A stretch of 64,000 nucleotides of DNA, taken from positions 1-64,000 of the forward strand of contig JBKGHI010000010.1 in NCBI GenBank assembly GCA_046520405.1, written 5' to 3'. The stretch is from Myxococcus sp046520405 (GTDB lineage Bacteria; Myxococcota; Myxococcia; Myxococcales; Myxococcaceae). The notes beneath the pieces were generated by a model. That model searched no databases. It worked only from the letters and a program-made list of their open reading frames with translations, and was not told where the DNA came from. The translations under genes and the position numbers were made by a program. Of this stretch, positions 52,632 through 61,600 are shown piece by piece; position 1 is the stretch's first letter, and each line of letters begins with the position of its first letter.

Positions 52632-55600
52632 CTAGCGTCCCTGCCGCTTCAGCACGGCCATGAGATGGTTCGCCAGCTCCTGGACGCAGGGCGGCTGGAG
52701 CGTCCCGAAGTGAGAGCTGGCCAGCGGCACCACGTCGAGCTGCTCGCGCGACAGGTGCCGCTCCCAACCCAACGCCTCTCCGTGCAGGGCCCGTGACGGC
52801 GCGCTCGTGAAGAGCTGCACCCGGGCGCGCACGGAGGGCACCTTCCAGCCCAGCACCTGCGGCACCAGCACCTCGCCCAGCACGTGCCAGATGCGGCGCA
52901 GGTCCGCGGCGCGTGAGTGCGGGGCCAGCATGCCCAGCTCGCGGCCCAGCGCCGTCACCCGCTCCCAGCGCGCGGCGTCGTCCAGCGAGGCCAGCTCCGC
53001 CTCCAGCGCGGCATCCAGGATGCCGAACTCGTCCGCCATGGAGCGCACCGGGTCCTCCGATGCCTGCGGCCCCTCCATCGCGGGCAGCGCGTCCACCAGG
53101 GCCAGCAGCTCCACGGTTTCGCCCTGGGCCTCCAGCGCCGCCGCGACGCCCAGCGCCGGGTAGCCGCCGAAAGAGTATCCAGCGAAGCGGTAGGGGCCGT
53201 GAGGCTGCACCTCACGGATGTCCCGCACGTAGGCGGCGATGCGCGCGTCGAAGGTGGCGTGGCCGTGCTTCGACTGCGTCTCGGGCGCCTGGACGCCGTA
53301 GCAGCGCAGGCCCGGCTCCAGCAGCGGGGTGAGGTTGCGGTAGTAGTGCAGCTCGCCGTCGGCGGGGTGGAACACGAAGAAGGGCGGTGCGGACTTCGGC
53401 GTCTGCTTGCCGGAGAGGGACACCACGCTGGAGCGCGGAGGCCCTTCGGCCAGCAGCTCCTGCACGGCGTCCGCCGTCTCACGGAACACCGGGTACTGGA
53501 AGAGCGTGGCCAGCGGGACGGGCACGCCCAGCTCCTCTTCCAATCGGCTCAGCAGGCGCATCGCGAGGATGGAGTCGCCGCCCGTCTGGAAGAAGTCATC
53601 ACCCGCGCCGATGTCGGTGCGCCCCAGCACTTCGCGCCACAGCCGCTCCATGGCCATCTCCAGCGTGGTGCGGAACGGCGTCTCGTGGTGCTCGCCCTGT
53701 GTCTCCTGCACGGCGGGCGCGGCGGGTTGCGCGGACGCGTCTGGCAGCGCCTGCCGGTCCACCTTGCCGTTGGCGTTGATGGGCAGGGCCTCCATGACGA
53801 CGAGGGCCGCGGGCACCATGTACGAGGGCAGCCGTGAAGCGACGTGCTCTCGCAGCGCCTCCACGCGCACCTGGGTGGGCGGGGCCTGGATGAACGCCTG
53901 GAGCTGTGACTGTCCGGAGCCGCCCGTGCGCGCCAGCACCACGGCCTCCTCGACGCCCGGGAACTGGCGCAGGCAGGCCTCGATTTCCGCCAGCTCGACG
54001 CGGAAGCCCCGAATCTTGATTTGGTGGTCCGCGCGGCCGAGGAAGCGCAGCCGGCCATCCGGCAGCAGCCGGGCCAGGTCGCCCGTGTGGTACATGCGCG
54101 CGCCGGGCTCGGACGAGAAGGGGTCGGGGATGAAGCGCTCGGCCGTCAGGTCCGGCGCGCCCAGGTAGCCCCGGGCTGGCGCCGCGCCGCCGATGTACAC
54201 GCGGCCGGGGAGCCCCGGCAGCACGGGCTCCAGGTGCTCGTCGAGCAGGTGGATGCGCACACGCGGAATGGGGCGGCCGATGGGGAAGGTGGTCTCGGTG
54301 CCCAGGCCCTCTGCGCCCGGGATGTCGCAGGTGGCGGAGGTAATCGTGCACTCGGTGGGGCCGTAGACGTTGAGCCACGGCGCATGTCCGCCGCCCACGC
54401 GCACCCAGGCTTCATACGTCTCGCGCTTGAGCACGTCGCCACCGGGTGCGAGGAGGCGCAGCCGCGCGGGGACGCGCTGGCCGTGGGACTCCATCTGGCG
54501 AATCCACTCCTCGATGTACGTGGGAGGCAGGCTGATGAGGGTGATGCCCGTCTCCTCCAGGTACGGCGTCATGACGTGCGCAGGCACCAGGCCGCTGCGC
54601 ATCACCACCGTCGCGCCCACCACCAGCGGCGGGTAGAGGTCCTCCGCCGCTGCGTCGAAGCTGAGCGGCGCGAACTGGAGCATCCGGTCTCCCGGGCGCA
54701 GCCCGAAGCGCGCGGCCAGGGCGAGGTTGTGGTTCACCACGCTGCGGTGCTCCACCATCACGCCCTTGGGCTCACCCGTGGAGCCGGACGTGAAGACGAT
54801 GTACGCCACCTGCGACGCGGAGACGCGGCGGGGACCGGGCTCCAGGTCCTCGGCGATGTGCGCGGGATGGGGCGGCACTTCCACGTCGGGCACCAGTCCC
54901 GCGTGAGCCTCCAGCGCCTCAGTGTCCACCCAGAGCCGCCGCACGCCCGCGCGTGCCAGCACCGAGCGCTTGCGCGGCTCCGGCCATCCCGCGTCCAGCG
55001 GCACGTAGGCACCGCCCGCCTTGAGGATGCCCAGCAGCGCGGCCATGCCCTGGTTGGAGGGCTCCATCACCACGCCCACGCGCTCCTCCGGCTGCATGCC
55101 CTGAGAGAGCAGGCGCGCGGCCAGCGCGTTGGCGCGAGCGTTGAGCTCCGCGTAGCTCCATGTCGACTCGCCATGGGCCACGGCGGGGGCCTGGGGCGAG
55201 CGGCGCACCTGTGCCTCGAAGAGCGTGTGGATGCACGCGCCCTCGGGAATGGCCTGCGGACCGCCATGCAGCGTGGCCAGCACCTGCGCACGCTGCTGTG
55301 AGGAAAGCAGGGACAGCCGGGACAGGGGCGCGTCCGGTGCGTGCACGGCCTCGGTGAGCAGTTGCTCGAAGGCGCGGGCCATGTGCTGCGCCGTGGCGGC
55401 GGTGAAGAGGGCGCTGTCGGTGGCGAGGAAGCCCAACGTCCCGCCCTCGGGCCGCTCGATGAGGTGCAGCACCACGTCGTAGGCGGGGAAGATGCTGTCG
55501 CCGTCCAGGTACGTGGTGCGCAGCTCGCCAAAGGACAGGGAGGCGGGGCTGTCCAGCAGCAGCAGTGCCTGGGCCAGCGGCGGCGCGGTCCGGGGCGCAT

Positions 55601-58600
55601 CCGGCTGCACCGTGTCCGCGATGCGCTTGAAGGGGACCTCCTGGTTCGCGGTGGCGTGGCCCACGACGTCCCAGGCGCGGCGCAGCAGCGCGCGGAAGGA
55701 GGGAGCGCCCGCTACCTCGGTGCACAGGGGCAGCACGTTGGCGAAGTAGCCCACCTGCCGCTCGGAGCGTGGCAGTACGCGGCCGGAGAAGGGCGACGCG
55801 ACGACGACGTGCGGCTGGGCGCTGAGCCGGTGCAGCCACAGTTGCATCAACGCGAGCACCGCCGTGAAGGGTGACACGCCTTCGCGCCGGGCCAACGTCT
55901 GGAGCGCCGTCATCGCCTCGGCGCTGAGGGACAGGGGCTCCGGCCGCATGTTCGCGTTCAGCGCGGGTGCGCGGCGAGGGAAGTCCAGAGGCAGGTCGAG
56001 GACGGACGGCGCGTGCGCCAGCGCGTGCTTCCAGGAGGCCACGGCGGCGTCCACCTCGCGCAGGTGCTCGGGGCTCCGTTGCCACAGGGCGAAGTCCGCA
56101 TACGTGCGCGGCGCGGGAGGCAGCAGCGGCGTGGTGGCGGCCCACGCTTGGGCAAGCTCCTCCAGGAAGGACCCCATGCCGATGCCGTCATTGACCAGGT
56201 GGCTCATGGACGCGACGAGCACGTGGCGCGTGCTCGTGGCATCCAGCCGCGCCAGCTCGAAGCGGTACAACGGCCCCTGGTCCACGGTGAAGGGCTCGCG
56301 GTCATGCCGGGTGGCGATGGCGCGCGCGGCGTCCAGGGCCTCGGCGGCGGACAGGTGGGACAGGTCCGTCTGGACGAGCACTGGCCGGGTGATGGGGTGC
56401 TCCCGGGTGACGACCCCTCCGTGCATCAAGTGGAAGGTGGTGCGCAGCGTGGCGTTGTGCTCCAGCACGGCCTCCAGGGCCGTCTCCAGCCGCGCGACGT
56501 CCATGGCGCCGTCGAGCACCAGCGCGGCGACGACGACGAAGGGCGGCGCCTCCGGGAGCTGCATCGCGTACCAGAGTCGCTCCTGCACCAGCGACGCGGG
56601 GACGTGCTCCGGACGCTCGTGGGGCGCGGAGTCCACGCTCTCCACGGCCCTGGGAGACGCATCGATACGGGCGGCGAGTCCCGCCAACGTGGGCGTGGCG
56701 AACAGCGTCGCCACGGGCAACTCGACGCCCAGCCGCTCCCGGACACGCGAGGCGAGCTGGACGGACAGCAGCGAGTGGCCTCCCAGTTCGAAGAAGTCGT
56801 CCTGGGCACCCACGCGAGGCACGCCCAGCAACTCCTCCCAGAGCTGCGCCAGGGCAAGCTCGGTGGGCGTGGACGGCGGGATGAAGTCCTCACCCGACGC
56901 GACTGGCGCTTCCGGCGCGGGCAGCGCCTCCCGGTCTACCTTGCCATTGGGGGTCAGCGGAAGCTGGGGCAGCGCCACGAGCGCGGCGGGCACCATGTGC
57001 GCGGGCAGCCGCTGTGCCAGCGCGGCGCGCAGGGACTCCGTATCGGGCACCGCGTCGTGGCCGGTGACGTAGCCCACCAACCGAGGCCCCGTGACGCTGT
57101 CCTCGCGGAGGACCACCGTCGCGGCGGCGACACCCGGCAACTCGACGAGCGCGGCTTCCACCTCGCCCGGCTCCACGCGGTGGCCGCGCACCTTCACCTG
57201 GAAGTCCACGCGGCCCAGGTACTCCAGCGCGTCGGAGGGACGCAGCCGCACCCGGTCGCCGGTGCGGTACATCCGCGCGCCTGGGACGGAGGAGAACGGG
57301 TCCGGAACGAAGCGCTCGGCGGTGAGCTCGGGCCGGCGCCAGTACCCGCGCGCCACGCCTTCTCCGCCGATGTAGAGCTCGCCGGGGACGCCCGCGGGCA
57401 CCGGCCGCAGGGATGCGTCCAACACGTAGAGGCGCGTGTTGGCGATGGGGCGGCCAATGGGCACCGCGCCCTCCACCGCCGTGTCCGCGTTCACGGTGTG
57501 GATGCAGCAGCCCACCACCGTCTCCGTGGGGCCATACTCGTTGATGAGCCGCGTGCCCGGCGCGTGACGCCGCCAGGGCTCCACCGCGGCTGACGTCAGG
57601 GCCTCGCCACCAATGACGAAGGCGCGCGTGCGGCCCGCGCGTGCCTCGGGCGAAACCTGCGCGGCCAGCATCTGGAGGTGCGCGGGCGTCAGCTTCACCA
57701 GGCTGAAGTCCGCGCCGGTGCGAAGCGCGGCGGCCAGGCCGTCCACGCCATCCTCTTCCGGGACGAGCGTCACGGGCTTGCCCGCCGTGAGCGGCAGCAA
57801 CAGGCTGGTGACGGTGAGGTCGAACGCCAGCGACGAATGAACGGGCGCGCCCGCGCCATCATCAACGGCGTACGCCTTCCGAGCCCAGTGCAGGTAGTTC
57901 ACCACGCCCCTGTGCTCCACCATGACGCCCTTGGGCCGGCCGGTGCTGCCAGAGGTGTAGATGAGGTACGCGAGGTCCTCCGGCGAGGAGACGGCTTCGA
58001 GCGGCGCGTCCGGCTCACGTCCGGCGGTACGCTCCCATTCCGAATCCAGGCACAGCACGAGCGCCTGTGACACGGGAAGCGTGTCCGCCACCGCTTCCTC
58101 GGTGATGAGCACGGGCGCGCCGGTGTCCTCCAGCAGGAAGCTCAGCCGCGCGGGCGGATGGGACGCATCCATCGGGACGTAGGCGCCCCCGGCCTTCAGC
58201 ACGCCGAGCACTGCCACCACCATGTCCACGGAGCGGCGGAGGCACAGGCCCACCAGCGTCTGGCTCCGCACGCCCAACTGGCGCAGGTGCCGCGCGAGCT
58301 GGTTGGCGCGTGCGTTCAACTGGCCGTAGGTGAGCACCTCCGCGCCGTGCAGGACGGCGGGCGCGTCCGGAGCGCGAGCGGCCTGCGCCTCGAACAGCGC
58401 ATGGACGGTGTGCTCGCGAGGGAAGTCCGTGCCGGTGTCGTTCCACGCCTGGAGCAGGTGTTCCCGCTCAGGGGTGGGCAGCACTTCCAGCGAGGACACA
58501 GCGGTGCCCGGCGCTTCCAGTGCGTGCTGGAGCAACCGGAGGTAATGACCCAGGAAGCGCTGCGCGGTGGTCGCCTCGAACAGCTCGGTGCCGTAGCGCA

Positions 58601-61600
58601 GGGCCAGGGTGTAGCCCGTGGCGGATTCGGCGACCCACAGGGACAAATCAAACGGGCTGGTGAGCAGCTCCGGCTGGAGCGGCCGTGCACGGAGGTCCGG
58701 GAAGGCATCCGCCAGCGTGCGGTCGGCGCGCACCAGGTCGAACATCACCTGGAACAGCGGCGAGTGCGTCGCCGAGCGCTCCACGCCCAGCGCCTGGACG
58801 ACGCGGTCCAGCGGAACGTCCTGGTGGGCCAGTGCCTCCAACGTGGTGGCGCGCACCTGGGCCACCAGCGTGGAGAAGGACGCGTCTGGCGCCACGGGCG
58901 TGCGCAGCGCCACGGTGTTGAGCATCAGCCCGACCACGCCCTCCAGGGCTGGATGCGTGCGCCCGGCGACAGGCGTGCCGATGCAGAAGTCCTCCTGGCC
59001 GGAGTAGCGGTGGAGCAGCGCGGAGAAGGCGGCCAGCAGCACCATGTACGGGGTGGCCTGATGCTCACGGCAGAAGGCCTGGAGCGCGCGGACCGTGTCG
59101 GCGGACAGGGCGTGGCCGCCGGTGATGGCGCCCGTAAGCAGCGGCGTCGCGGGACGGGGCTTGTCCGGAGTGAGCCGGAGCAGCCCGGGCACGCCTTCAA
59201 GCTTCTGCCTCCAGTAGGTGAGCTGGGCTTCGTCCCGCTCGCGCGCGGGAGGGGTGCGCAGCCATGCGGCGATGTCCGCATGCTCCAGCCGGGGCGGCGG
59301 GAGCGTGGGCACGCGGCGCTGATGGAAGGCGGCATAGGCCTCGCCCAGCTCGCGCACCAGGACGTCCAGCGACAGCCCGTCCACCACGAGGTGATGGAAG
59401 GCCAGCAGCAGGACGTGCCGCTCGGACGCCGTGCGCAGCAGCCGGAAGCGATAGAGCGGACCCTGCGCCAGGTCGAAGGGGGCGTGGACCGCGTCGCGAG
59501 CCCACTGCTCCGCGGAGTCCGATTCCTCCACGTCCATCACGCGCGGGGGAACGGGGTGCTGCACGGGGGCTGGCAGGCCATCACGCGCGGGCACGGCGAG
59601 GCGCAGCACCGGGTGCCGCGTCACCAACCAGCGCAGGGCGTCCTCCAACGCCGCCACGTCCAGCGGACCGTCCAGCTCCACGGCCTCGGCGAGGTGATAG
59701 GCGCTGGTTCCCGGATGGAGCTGCTGCACGAACCACAGCCGCTCCTGCGAGGGAGACAGCGTCAGCGCGGCGTCCGTCGGGCGTGGCACCGGCGCGGGGA
59801 TCAGGGCCGCGCCATCACGCCGCGTCTCCAACTCGCGCGCGAGGCCGGCGACGGTGGGCTCGGTGAAGAACGCCTGGAGCGGGAACTCCACGTCGAACGC
59901 CTGCCGCACCCGGGCCACCAGCCGCGTCGCGGCCAGCGAGTGGCCTCCGATGTGGAAGAAGTCGTCCTCGCGCCGCACCTGCGGCACGTCCAGCACCTGG
60001 CAGAACAGCAGCGCGAGCAGTTCCTCGACGGCGCCACGGGGGCGCGCTCCGGGCGTGGCTTCCGGCTCCACGTCCTGGACGGGCAGGGCGGCCAGCGCCT
60101 TGCGGTCCACCTTGCCGCTGGTCGTCATCGGCAGGGCGCTCAGCACCGTGAATCGCGAGGGCACCAGCGCCTCGGGCAGCGCGCGTGACAAGCCTTCCCG
60201 GAGCCGCGCCTCGATGCCGGGCGTTGCGTCGTCCAGCACGAGGAAGGACTCCAGACGCGCGTCCCGCTGGCTGCCGCGCACCACCACGGACGCCTGCCTC
60301 ACGCCGGGCTGGCGCAGGAGGGCGGCCTCCACTTCTTCCAACTCCACGCGGACGCCGCGCACCTTGACCTGGAAGTCGGTGCGGCCCAGGAAGCCCAACG
60401 AGCCATCGCCGTTCCACCGAACGCGGTCTCCGGTGCGGTACAGGCGCCCGCCCTCCGTGCCGGAGAAGGCGTCGGGGATGAAGCGGTCCGCCGTGAGGTC
60501 CGGCCGGTCGCGGTAGCCACGTCCCAGGCAGGTGCCGCCGATGTAGAGCTCGCCGGGAACACCCGGAGGCACCGGAGCGCCGTTCGCATCCAGCACGTAC
60601 AGCCGGCACCGGTCCAGCGGGCGGCCCAGGCGCACGGGACGGTCGGGCAGCGTGATTTCCGCCGCCACGTTGATGCTCGTCTCCGTGGGGCCATAGGTGT
60701 TGACCAGCCGCGTCTGGGTGAGCGCGAGCTGCCGCACCAACGGGTCTGGCAGCACCTCACCCCCCGTGACGAGCACCTTGAGCGCGCGGAACGCCTCGGG
60801 CGCTCCGGGCTCCTCCAACGCCGTGGCCAGCGAGGACGGCGTGATGACGACGTGGGTGATGCCATGGCCGAGGATGTCGCGGCCCAGGCCCAGCGGCCCC
60901 ACCTCGCGCAGCACGGTGCGCGCGCCACGGGTGATGCTGAAGAGCAGCTCCTCCAGGTGGATGTCGAACGACAGGCTGCCGGAAGACGCCCAGCAGTCAC
61001 CCGGCTGCGTGGCGTAGTACGCGTCGAACGCCGCGAAGCAGTGGACGACGTTGCGGTGCGTGAGCTCCACGCCCTTGGGTTCGCCCGTGGAGCCGGAGGT
61101 GTAGAGCAGGTAGGCGAGGTGCTCGGCGCGCGGGGCCCTGGGGACGGCCACCACGTCGCCACGCACGTCGGGAGACACCAGGGGAACGCCGGGCTCCACC
61201 CCCGCGAAGAGCCCGGGACGGCTGACGACGAGCCGCGCACGGGCCTGTCGCAGCAGCGCCGCGCGGCGAGCCGGTGGGTGCGTCGCTTCCAAGGGGAGGC
61301 AGCCCGCGCCACTGATGAAGATGGCGACCAGGGACACCACCGCGTCGAGCGAGCGCTCCAGGCACAGGCCCACCACGGCTTCGGGGCCCGCGCCCGCGGC
61401 GGTCAGGTGCGCCGCGAGCCGTGATGCGCGGGTATGCAGCTCCCGGAACGTGAGGGTGCCTTCCGGCGCCACCACCGCTGGCGCGTCCGGCGTGCGCGCG
61501 ACCTGGGCCTTGATGAGGGACACGATGGTGCCCTCGGAGTCGAAGGGACGCTCGGTGGCGTTGAAGCCCTGGAGGACCTGCTCGCGCTCGGCGGCGGACA

